DNA from: Pegea sp. RAD2-039
Taxonomy: Eukaryota > Chordata > Thaliacea > Salpida > Salpidae
Direction: 5' to 3'
Assembly: GCA_034620365.1 (NCBI GenBank)
Contig: JAQGEQ010000380.1
Span: 1,488,001-1,552,000 of the forward strand
Length of the DNA stretch: 64,000 nucleotides
The stretch's first letter is position 1; each line of letters starts with the position of its first letter. The position numbers and the translations under genes are program-made. A model generated the notes under the pieces. The model did not search any database and had not been told where the DNA came from. It saw nothing but the letters and a program-made list of their open reading frames with translations. Shown here piece after piece: positions 26,601 to 37,500 of the stretch.

Positions 26601-28660
26601 AACGATACACATCGATGAAATCGCGGCTTAAGCGCCCTAACTACGACTACCTAGCAACCAATGACGTAATGTTTTCTTATGACCAACCAGCCCCTGGTCA
26701 TTTGTGGCATGATGGAATTCATAATCAAGCTGATCTCGTGTTTAGTCCCGCGCATCATCCCCAGCAACATCGCGACCAGAAAAGAAGCGATGAATCAATT
26801 GAAGAACAATTACTCGTCATGGAACTCGAGAAGCAAGCTCTGACGTCATCGCGTCATCGAAGTCACGTGAGAAGCTCACCGCGGATTGGCTTAGAAGCGT
26901 CTACACATCATCTCGATGACAATGTCTATTTCGAAGCATCGCGGCTTCCCTATCATCCTTCTATCGATTATGATGACGTCACATTGAAGCGATCACATTT
27001 CACGTCACCATCACGTGATGAGTATCGTAGCAACGAGCTGAGAATGTTCGAGACAAACAATTACGCTACAGCAGCAACTTGTCGAAGGCAACAAAATGGA
27101 TGGTGTGAGACGGACTTGGACCCGACGCCCCATCTAACTAGTCCTGGTAAGAATTGAAAGCTTCGCGGCTAGTTGTGCGTTTGTAGCTTACTAATCAACC
27201 AATCAATCAGCTGGTTTTATATCTTCTGATTTTTGTTAAAATTTTGATCATCAAAGTACAATTTCAATTCAAAATCTTCCAAAAGTAATTTCAAATCATT
27301 GAGCACCTTGACTTGTAAAAACTCCTCGTCCACTAAATTGCTCCTCGAACTGATCACGTGTTTGATGACCAGAAGTCAGGAGAAGTCCCCACCTCAAACC
27401 ATCATCCACTATTCTCAAACATTTATATTATTTAGAAGTTGTTAAAGTTGCTCATCTTTTATTTTCATCTTTTTTATTGATGTCTTTTCATCACTTGCGG
27501 CTAACAACATCCTTTGACACTATCTTGTTAGCTTCGCATCATGTTAGAGCATATAATCGAATAATTGTCAACTTGCGATGTATTTGTAGCTTCACCATAA
27601 CTTCAATACTTCATTGTTGCTCTTTTACTCAAATATTTTTTAATCAAATCAATCTTCGGACATTTAAAGTGTCAAAAAGCCATCTGCCCCGAAGCCAGCA
27701 GATTTCCTATTTGTATGTTTCCATGACAACATTTCCCAAATTTGTAAAATCAAGAAAGTGTTTTGTTGAATCGCGCGCGCAGCTTTTCACTTTTGCTTTT
27801 TCGTGTATTGTTTTTTTTTCTAACACTTTATCTAACCCTAACCCTCGCCATCACTACATTCATGTAACTATCACTTTTGTGATTACTTTATTTTTAACAG
27901 GTTTCAATTATTAAAGAAATGTTGTGATTTGAAAAGTTGTTGTTTATTCACATGCATGAAATCGATTGTTGTCGTGCGTGTCGCTTTTAACTTAGTTTAC
28001 TAACAACAAGAAAGTTAGTTTGTTGTCTTCAACAACTTACAGTTTGCAGTTCAACTAATCTTCCTGTTGAAGGGATTAGTTGAGTTTTAGTCAGTTTTAG
28101 AAGTGTCTTTGGAAAGTTCTTCTTTTTTAATCATCAGATAATTTCATTGAGAAAGCTTTCAAGTTTTCTATATTTAGAATGGCAAGTTGAATCTTCAGAA
28201 AAATCAGTTGACTCCACATCTCAACCAACACGGAGGAAGACACCCCCACCTCCACCAATTAGAAGATCTAGGTGAGTGTGTCTGAAGATCTTACTCTAGA
28301 TCACTCATCACCTTATTTTTAGTCTCGGAAGAAGCTTACAGATGATTCAAAATAAACTCACAACTAACAAACAAACTGATGAAGATTTGATGAATCAATG
28401 TTATGTTGAAACAACTTCAGGTACTTCTTCATCATCTTCATCTATCTCTTTGCTCATCTCTGTTCTCTAGCTCCTCATCTGACAAGAAGATCTCTTCCAA
28501 GCTATAATGAAGTCTTGCAAAAACGTTTAAGTTCAAATACAAACGTCATTAATCCAAGGATTCTTCCATATACAAGCACAGGTTTCCATTTCACTTCTTC
28601 AAAACACTTTTCATCTTCAGACTGTTTTTAGATAATCCAGAACAGATCTCAAAGGTCTGA
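11664..28660 (+). CDS. RAPGEF2: PDZ-GEF / RAPGEF2-type Rap guanine nucleotide exchange factor
   Basis: Loads GTP onto Rap1/Rap2 at junctional membranes. Thirty-three exons all join in phase (1,854 aa): 11664-11735, 11819-11946, 12002-12085, 12352-12427, 12931-13098, 13283-13393, 13700-13835, 13939-14075, 14226-14381, 14496-14648, 19141-19305, 19830-20009, 20530-20653, 20713-20829, 20884-21036, 21401-21476, 23165-23319, 23389-23540, 23590-23675, 23732-23840, 23894-24011, 24207-24357, 24405-24616, 24668-24791, 24843-25051, 25102-25344, 25399-25544, 25606-25843, 25893-27146, 28178-28271, 28323-28420, 28471-28581, 28632-28660. Domains: cyclic-nucleotide-binding-like (about 25-120), a second one (259-407), RasGEF-N (408-522), PDZ (523-605), Ras-association (731-846), RasGEF (847-1070), long tail. 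Family motifs include VRGDQ-like PDZ residues, [27 protein letters not shown] and SYNEVLQ. The protein ends in ISKV, a class I PDZ ligand like vertebrate ...VSAV. RAPGEF2 and RAPGEF6 are not distinguished here. Confidence 0.93.
14649..19140 (+). other. RapGEF intron 10, host of the large minisatellite
   Basis: A 4.5-kb intron between the second cyclic-nucleotide-binding-like domain (exon ends ...VIR at 14648, donor gttagt) and the RasGEF-N domain (exon starts at 19141 after ttctttcag). Apart from the 27-bp tandem array at 15,129-18,880, no coding exon was recognised in it. Joining the flanking exons keeps phase 0 and the family sequence, so the array is spliced out. Confidence 0.8.
15129..18880. 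repeat. 27-bp minisatellite array, about 139 copies
   Basis: Tandem units of gttgatggtgtttgcagttg plus cagagtg, 27 bp each, over about 3.75 kb. Variants mostly change the trinucleotide after tttgca (gtt, aat, gat, att) or replace agagtgg by taatgg, followed by ttgaggttg. Because 27 is a multiple of three and the unit lacks stops, one plus-strand frame (9-residue VVDGVCSCR) and one minus-strand frame (9-residue TPSTTLHLQ) stay open for over 1,200 codons. These are most likely by-products of the repeat. From about 17,170 to 18,260 variants recur in blocks of 81 bp and multiples of it, and near 16,913-17,060 in a 108-bp block, showing segmental duplication within the array. Confidence 0.95.
20420..20490. 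repeat. GT/GC-rich microsatellite in RapGEF intron 12
   Basis: Short imperfect (tg)n tract passing into cgcgcgcg just before the exon that starts at 20530. It is a simple-sequence repeat capable of alternating purine-pyrimidine structure. No function is claimed. Confidence 0.6.
21477..23164 (+). other. RapGEF intron 16
   Basis: A 1.7-kb intron between the short basic exon 21401-21476 and the exon starting at 23165 (DQEPIDDSV). Phase 2 on both sides supports it. It contains the 19-bp minisatellite at 22,487-23,050 and otherwise shows only AT-rich sequence. Confidence 0.75.
22487..23050. repeat. About 19-bp minisatellite (accaaccactggtcctgtt)
   Basis: Roughly 29 head-to-tail units of 17, 19 or 20 bp with core ccactggtcct, separated by gttaccaa, attaccaa, gaccaa or cattaccaa. 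Length varies by unit, so frames are not maintained and no protein is expected. It ends about 110 bases before the next exon. Confidence 0.9.
24637..26982. repeat. Cluster of the palindrome TGACGTCA in RapGEF exons and introns
   Basis: I count eleven exact TGACGTCA octamers here (near 24,640, 25,080, 25,323, 25,548, 25,575, 25,688, 25,847, 25,925, 26,118, 26,841 and 26,971), several within the longer word gatgacgtcatca. They fall in exons in different reading frames as well as in short introns, so codon usage alone does not explain them. The octamer is the consensus ATF/CREB site, but its density inside coding exons argues for a genomic word bias, not eleven enhancers. Confidence 0.7.
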
Positions 28661-31592
28661 AAGCTGATTTAAAGATGCGACAGGCACTAGCCATTCTTCT
28701 TGTTGCTTTTGTTTTTTTGTCAAATAACAGCCATTTAACAAATAGAATCACAAAATGAAGTTGTTTTTATTGAGCTGATTGTGATTCCGATTATTTTTTA
28801 TCTTCTCCTTTCATCAATTTTTATTTCAAGTTCAAGATCTCTAAGCGAAATCTTGATCTTAGCAATCTGTTAACAATCCTTTGGAAGTCTCTTTATCTTT
28901 CCATGTCATCGTCATCATCATCGCCTGCTGCTACTCTATTTTTTATTTCTTTCTACTTTTCGATTGATTGGCAGATGAAGCAGAGTTCAACAATTATTCT
29001 TGATGAAGGCAATTTTCTTTTCACGAATCAAACATCACAACAAATATTTCATCAGTCGTTTCGTTCTATACTTCATTTGATTATATAGAAAGTGCAACAA
29101 ATCACTTTAATCAATTTCTAGTGGGCAACATGTTTGTAAAGTTTTGGAGGTTTTTATTGTATTAGACCCAAGAAAATAGACAAAAACTTAAAAATTGATT
29201 GTAGAAAAGATGCCTGTCAAGTGTTCAGCTTTAAAAGTTTTTTAGATTGTTCCAAATTTTCATATTCAATCATTTAATATATTATTTTAGTTTCTCAAAA
29301 AGATTAAATTAAATGATAAAAAAGTTGAATCGCAAAACTAGAGTCAATCTAAACAATGAGTTAATCTTTGAGATACTATTTGTGTCTTCAAGACTGGTTT
29401 TAGGTGCTAGCAGTTGATGACAAAACCTTAATAAAAAGTAGTCCTGTTTGATTGAGCTTAAAAAACTCTTCACTTGATACAAATAAGATAAATGTTGTAG
29501 TTGAAGGCTCTAGGTGCTTATAAAAAGCAAATAATGATATAATCAGTAGTTTGAATGTTCAGAAACATGGCTGAAGTATGCACAGAATGTAAATATTATA
29601 TTGAAAGATTATCTTTCCATTTATATCCATTATTATATAAAAGTGCCATAAATTTTATGTAATTTGGAAAAGTCTAATCTAATGGACTGTGATAAGACCA
29701 AAATTATCACACAAATCTAAATAAACCGATTTATTATTTCTAAGTATTTTCTAATTAAACCACTTTGGCGGTAATCACTCTTTTGAGTTTACCTCTGAAG
29801 TTTGGGGCACGAAATATTCCTTGTGAGGTTTTGCCCCATTATCACGCAAAGAATTATTTTAGTATGATGTACTAATAAGTAAGATCGCGTGAGATTTGCT
29901 CCCCCCAAAACACCGAAAATTGACCCTGAGTTTCGCTTGCTATGAAAAGGGCGTTGTGTTGAAAAATCTTACAACTGAGATTAAAACAGTTGTTGATGAT
30001 GACTTCTTAGTCTTAAGAGTTTTATATAAATGGTTATAACAATTTAAAGAATGATGCTGTACTACTGATTTGTTGTTTCATTTGATGGTAATTATATCAA
30101 CGTATTTCTTGATTTACCAAATAACACAATCTAGAGGTTGGATTTAGATCTATATGGAATAGAAGATGTAAAGATGAGTAATTCTAGTTTGTTGAAAAAG
30201 TTGTTTTTAATCTTTGATAGAATTGTTATTTTAACTCTATAAGAGCCGAATCAATTGCAGTTTCTGATCTTATTCAGTTTAAATTCAAGAATTTATGTTT
30301 TAAAGTTTGAATTAATTAAAATAAAAATCCGTTGAAGTCTTATATCCGAGTTTTAGAGTAAAAATATTCCAATTTTATAAGAAATGCTAAAAAAGTTTTC
30401 CTTTGTGTTTAGTTTGACAAATAAAAATAAATTACTTTTTAGTTAAAAGATTTAAACTAAGAAACATTTCTTAATCGACTGACTAACGAATTGCAAATTT
30501 TAAACGTCGCAATAAACGAGTTTACTTCAACTTTTATATTAGTTGGTTATCATATTTTTTAACTGAAAGAAATCAATTCTTGAGTCTCACAAGTATGATT
30601 ATTATTTTATATTTATCTAATTATATAGATTTTTTGAGAAGATTTTACTTGAGTAAAGATTGTACGTGTTTAGATAAAGTATTTTGTGAATATATCAATT
30701 GTTTTTGTGATATAGATCCATTATTATTGAAAGATGTCACGTGTGCTTAGATAGTAATAATGGTGACAAATATGAGGTGTTTGCTGTAAAGCCTGGACCC
30801 ATTTCAAATATGCAGTCACAAAAGAAGTTAATAAGTGGCACGAATACAGAAAAAGTCGAGTTTATGTCAACAGCTCACCGCGTAAATTCAACAAATTTGT
30901 CAATATTAAATTAAATAGAAAATTAAACAAAAAGAAGGAAAATTTATATTTGAATTCTATAATCAAAACTTAACTTCAAAGACAAAATAAAAGATATATT
31001 TGTCTGCGTCATTTTTTCTCTTAATAATAATTGCATAATTGATATTTATAAATCACCATTTGTAGGTTATCAGCTTTAGAAATAATAAGAAAAGTTACCA
31101 ATTTTTTAAATGTAGATGTTTCAAAGACTTTAGAAAATATTCCTTAGTTTTTTATTATAATTTTAGCGATTTTGTCTCAATAGTTGACACCAAAAGTGAT
31201 TTAATATAGACATATCCACTTCAAAACTGCTAAATTTCTAATATTGTTCTTCATCTTTCTCTACTTAACTCTTCGAATAACTGATGAGGCTTGAATCATT
31301 TATTTTAGCAAAAGTTTTAATTTGAAACAAGAGAGATATTTCAAAAACTCTGATACAAATCATCTCAAAAGTCCAAAAAATTTTCCAATGATGTCAGTTG
31401 AGTTTTTAAAACTTTTATTTACCCATTAATGTTATTTGGTAACACTTTTTACCGCAATTTAAAATAAAATTTGAAAATAAATAAACTTGCAAAACTTCTT
31501 CTTCTATACCAAATCTTCAACTTTTGAAGCTAAAAAATCAACAAATTTAAAAGAAATGAACAAATCTTTATTATAACTCACAACAAAAAAGA
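28661..31592. other. Intergenic region between convergent RapGEF and sodium channel genes
   Basis: About 2.9 kb holding the RapGEF 3' UTR on the left and the sodium-channel 3' end on the right. A minus-strand AATAAA at 31567-31572 lies about 20 bases past the channel stop codon. No further gene or mobile element was recognised. Confidence 0.5.
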
Positions 31593-34500
31593 TCAAATTA
31601 TATGATCATCCTCAAAATTACTCTCATCATCTTCATCATCATCTTCATCATCATTGTCATAATCACTTGAGTAAAGTTCAGATTCGACTTCTTGATAGCT
31701 GTAACAAATCAATCGAGTCAAAATCATTTCATCCAATCAATGATCTTCTTACTTCAGTAAATAGTTCCTCCAGACTCTTTGAATGATCACAGCTGCATTC
31801 CATAGTTTACAAAACTCTTCAGAGTCAATTGTGTCTTCAATTTTCACTACACTCGACGTTACTTTACACTTCTCTTCGAATCTACTGTGCCAATTTTCTT
31901 TCAAATTAGCTAGCTCAGGAGAATCACCAAGCACCTAAACTTCCAACTTAGTTCCAATTTGACAAACTGTCAACAAACCTTTTTTACGAGACTGACAATA
32001 ACTTCGAGGCAGTGTATTCTCCCGTCTTTCGTGATTGCCATGTGAGACTGAGCTATAAAGTCGATATTAGGAATAGGAACTCGTAAAGGAGGATCTAAGC
32101 TATGAAGTAATCTTTTAAGCTGGTTGAAGTCGACATATTGAGTCATTCGGTCGTCGTAGTGTTGCCAAACCTAAAAATCAAGTTAATTAAATTTTTTGAA
32201 ATTTCAAATTGGCAACTCACCTCAAAATATTGTTCAAAGTCGTCAGCTGTTAACGGCTCGCTACTTTCTCGCGTCGCTACTTCGAAGTTCTCCAAAATAA
32301 CAGCGATGTACATATTGACAACAATTAGAAAAGTGATCATGACATAGCTGACATAGTAGAGGGCAGCTGGAAAGATCGAACATCAAAGATGAAAATTGAA
32401 GTTTCAGACTCACCTAGAGTTGTTTGGAGAGAGCAGAAACCGTCTTCTCGTTCACATCTGCTGCGAGAGAGTAAAGGAGATAGAAACTGATCCCAGCCTT
32501 CTGATGTTGATAACTAAATCGCAACTTTTAAATTTTGATCAAAATTTTTGAAGATGGTTTACTTGAAAAAGCACAAGAAGAGAGTTCCAACAAGTCTTGA
32601 AGTTCAAGATGTCGTCATATCCTGATGTTGAGTTGACGTCATGATAACTGTACATTCCAATAATTGCGTAGATGAAGATGATTAAAAAGAGTAAAAGTCC
32701 GATGTTAACAAGAGCAGGAAGTGACATCATCAACGCGAATAGTAAAGTTCGAATTTTCTGACGATAATTCTCATTAAGATTTTATAACTAAAATATCTCT
32801 TACTTTTGCTTCTCGAATCAATCGAAGAACTCGTGTAACTCGAAATATTCGAATCACTCTGAATATTGTTGGTTGGATTGAAATTGATTGAAGAGTTTCC
32901 TCATTAAGAGCAGTCACTAAAACAATCAATTTAAAAACTGATTTTCAAGTTATTTGCTCACCTATAATCGAAATGAGAACAACAATAAAGTCGAAGATAT
33001 TCCAATAAACCTTGAAGTAGTGTTGCCTTAAACCAATCAATTTTAAAACCGCTTCAATCACAAAAAACCCTGTTTACCAAAAACCATTTTATCAAACTTT
33101 AATTTGTAGCTTCAAACATACCCAAGAAAACGTAGTTAGTGTAAGTCAAAGCATTTTCACTTTCCTTGGACATTCCCTCTGATTCAAGTGCCATTGTGAC
33201 CATGTTAAGGACCACTAATGTCATCACAGCCATCTCAAATCTTCGATCATTCACTAAGTTGTAAATCTGAATGCAACAAGAAAACAATTCTACTTTAAGA
33301 ATCTAAATCGAAGTAATTAAACAGAATCATAGATTCTCAAATCTTTATAAAGTCCTAATAAGCAGCTAGAGATTGTATCAAAGCTTATCCTCAAATCTCG
33401 AAGGACCTTATTGACAGAAGCGTTGCTAGGTCGCGGTATTGTGTTTGTTGGAGTCTTCGCTACCATCCGTTGCATCGCTTTCCGATACATCAATTGCTTC
33501 TCAGTCATAAAAACTCCTTCACTGGCATCTGGATGAAGATTAAAAGATAGATGTGTCTTTCCTTTGGTCTCATGTTACCTCCTCCCCCCTTTGACTTTTG
33601 TTGATTAAAATTATCGATGATAACTCCGATGAAGAGATTTAAAGAGAAGAAAGATCCAAAGATGATGAAGCTAACAAAATAGAGATAAGAGCCCCATTTC
33701 GCCTCAAATTCTGGCTGAAGATCAACCTCTTTACTATCGACAGCATTTGACATGATTTCAACCCAACCATTAAATGTGGCAACCTGAAAATTTTTAACTC
33801 AAAAAAAGTTTCTGAAAAATTCATTTCAAAAATCACTTCTAACAAAGCTACAAATCCGACAGCGACATTGTCAAAGTTGATGACAGGGACTTCCCATTTA
33901 ATAACATCATCGAATCGATAAGATGAGTAGGAAGTGTTTCTAGTAAAGCTGGAGCTATCTTCTAAGCTGTCGGTAAAATATGAGTTGATGGTAAATATTT
34001 GAAGAGAGTACTTACTTCCTAATACATTGTAAACAATGAGTTTTGTTGTAAATTTTTGGTAAGAAAGTATTTAAGTCAGCATCATTAAATTGTTTAAATC
34101 GAAGAGGATTTTCCAAATATTCAACAAAATTGCGTTCTTTAGTTGAACATTTGTCGATAATATCTTCATCTGATTGATTCCGATCTTTTGCTGCTGGTAA
34201 AATGACTTTTGCTCTTACAGCAACACAGCGACCAAATTTGCCTCCAAAAAGATTCACTCCTAAAATACTAAAAATCTTCAGATATAAACATCAGACTTAA
34301 ATATCAGATGATCAAGCCAACCTAAAGATCAACCAGAAGATCAAACAGACTAAAACAACTTGACTGATTGAAGGAATAGCTCGGATCAAAGCATCGACTA
34401 CAATCTAGATGAAGATCACTTTTAAGATCTTTCTACTTTAACCAAGCTTACTTTAATTTTTTCAAATCTCGATAAAGCTCTAAGAGGTCTCAGCGCCCGA

Positions 34501-37500
34501 AGTGTCCTGATAGCTCGTAAAGTAGCAAATCCATCTGTTGCCCAGCAAGTGATTGAAATCTGACAAAAATATAACGTCATATGACGTCATCAATGTGATG
34601 AAGATACGTACACAAACGATGACGAAATCGAGAAGACACCAAGGGTTAGTGAAGTATTTCTTCCATCCAAATCCAATCCATTTCATGACCATCTCAATTG
34701 TAAAGAAAACGACACAAAACTTGTCACATCTGTCCACCCATATAGTCCTTGTGACCAATTCTTTTGCATTTGCATCTTCTAGAGCCTTTTCAATGACGTC
34801 ATCAGAGCGAGAAGCTTTTGTAGCAAATAGAACTCACCAACATAATACTACTGACTATGATAAAGAAGATGACTGTGTTCTCGAAGATGTAGTGTTCGAC
34901 TATTTTGTTGAAAAATATCCGAATCTGAGTCCAACTTCTTGGAGATGATGGACAAGTTGTAAAAGGAAGACAATCCACAATTTGCGGCTCCTTTAAAAGG
35001 CACATAGTTATTTGATAATTTTTTCAAGATTTTTTGTAATATTTTAGTTTATATGATTTGTAATAAATCCGATTTGGTTTTAAAAATTCAAATTTGAAAA
35101 AATTTTTAAAGAAAAAAATGAAACTTTTTCCATGAAGCTTATATTCAAGAAAGTTAAAAGTTGGAATTTTCTTCTGACTATTTTATTTATTATTCTTCTT
35201 TTAAATATTATTTTTTGCTTTTTACTTCTTTTATTCGTAATAAATATGTTAAATAAATATAAATTATCATAATCAAAATAGATAGATGAATTTTTCTGAG
35301 TTTTACAAGGATATTGATTGAATCGCTGAAGACAAGATTGGATGTTGTAAGAAATCTTAATATTCGGACATAAATGTTTTGTGTCTTCAATTTTAAATGA
35401 TTTAAAAAAAAAACTAATTAGACTTTGAGTCTAAAAATTGATTTATCGTGATATATATCAAAACTTAAATCTCTATTCGACTCTATTAAATGATACAATT
35501 AGACTCGATTATTTGTGAGAGTAAATCCAGAAGGTTTAGTGGATCACCTAACTGAGAAAGAGGGGAGATTCTGTAGATAAAACAAATTGTTTTGACTCTG
35601 ATGTCTTGCAAGCATCTCAGAAAAACTGAAGTAGATGATGCAAGGAGTCAGGTGAAAAGAGAAGTTGAGTTTGTGATAAAATAAATCAAGTTTAAAAAAG
35701 TTAACAACAAAAAAAGTTGAGAAATATAAAATTGAAGATATTTGAAAATTTTTCATTCAATTACAATATTTGAAAAGGTTGAAGCAGCTTTCTGATCGAC
35801 TTCTTCATTTTCTTCAATGATATTGATTCTTCTTTCCAAGCCCTATCAAAACGATTTTTTTATAAAATCCAAAATATAGAAATATCTCACATGTTCAACA
35901 GAATCTTGTTGATTATTAGTAAAAGGGCTTGCAACTTGGCAATTATCAACAGGCGGTGTTTTTGAAGGGGTCATAAAACCACTATCTGTTCGTGAACTTG
36001 CTGCTGAGATAGGGGATTTCCCTGTTTCTAAATAAACAAATAAATTAATGAAGAATCTTCAGTCAAATTTCACTAACCGCTTGTCGATGGAATATTTCTT
36101 TTTGAATTTTCTTTTATTGATTTGTCTTTAAACTTTTTACAGTAACAATGACTCAGAATTCTTTCACCAAAATTCTGAAGAAAAATATTTTTAGAGTATG
36201 ATTTATAAATAAAGTATTTAAAGAAGCAAAATTTCTTACTGATATATTTCTAAAACTTCCCAAAAACCATTCGTATAACCGAAGTTTTTTGTTTCTTTTT
36301 CTTTTAGCAGGTTCATTCAACATATCTTTACTAAAAGCATTTAGAAGCAAAGCTAAAAATAAGTTCAGAATCTACAAATTTATAAATTTAGCAATTACAA
36401 TCTTACTGAAAATATTGTCACATAAAATATTATAATTAAATAAATCACAAATTAAATATTTAAAATAAAACTTTTATCGAAAAGTCATTTAAATTTTCAT
36501 AATTAAATCTAAAAACAAATCTATTAGTTATTTGGTTTAGTGACTTTAACTTACTACTAAATTACCAACAAAATAAGCCAATATGAAAAGTGGTATGCAA
36601 AGTTCCGGGTTACCAGTTATTGTGTTACATTCAATCATATTTTCATACCACTCTCCACATTGTATACGGAAGATAGTAAGGAAGGAATGAGGGAAGTCTT
36701 TGAAATGGAAATGAGAGTCACCGTTCATTTGTTGCTGTGAAAAATTGAGATCAAATAAAAAAGATTTAGAAAGTTAAGAGTCTTACATAGCTGGAACTAA
36801 AGAACTGCATCCCCATAACAGCAAAGATAAAAAGAACAACAATAAATACAAATGTTAGCGGCCATAACCGTGCAAATGTCTGGCCGATCACTACAAGAAG
36901 CTTGTTCAATGTCGGCCATTGTTTTGCTAATTTCAAAATTCGCATCTGTTAAATTATTTGTGATTTAAACTTCAAATTAAATTCCAAATTTAAAAAAATA
37001 AAGAAAAGGAAATACCCACCAATCTAAAAGCTCTTAAAACAGCAAAGCTATTAGTAGAGTTATTTGAACTATCAAGTAAGATCTCGCCAAGACTAATAGC
37101 AACAACAACAACATCAAAAACATTCCAACGTGCATTCAAATAAACTCTTGGAGTTAATCCAACGACCTTAAAGATCATCTCAACAGTGAAAATGATTGTA
37201 AAAATCTGTGGAAGAAGATGAGTAGAAATCAGATCTTGGTGAGGTTCTACTTACAAGATTTGCGTTCTCTAAACGAGTCTTGTAAGTATCATTCATTGGA
37301 TGCTTTTCCATCGTCATAAACATCGTGTTTACCAAAATACAAAATGTTATCAAAGGTTCGAATCCTGGGTGTGTAATCAACTTCATCATTTTCTGCTGTA
37401 TGATCTGTAAGAGGAATTTGAAAGAAAGTTGAATTGTGATCTTATAGATACCTTGAATGATGAAGGACAACAAATCCAATCTCCAAGGTAGGACTCTATA

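Noticed and set aside
27830-27850. Telomere-like taaccctaaccctc
   Set aside because: Only two repeats inside a RapGEF intron; too short to mean anything.
33323-33406. A genuine 28-residue insertion in the channel III-IV linker
   Set aside because: An upstream donor at 33407 removes it and restores the exact family length, so I treat it only as a possible alternative form.
34789-34837. A 19-23 nt micro-intron after S1 of domain III
   Set aside because: A normal 52-nt intron (donor gtgagt at 34837, acceptor ttgaaaag ending at 34786) joins SSIML to ALEDANAK in phase and fits the family alignment.
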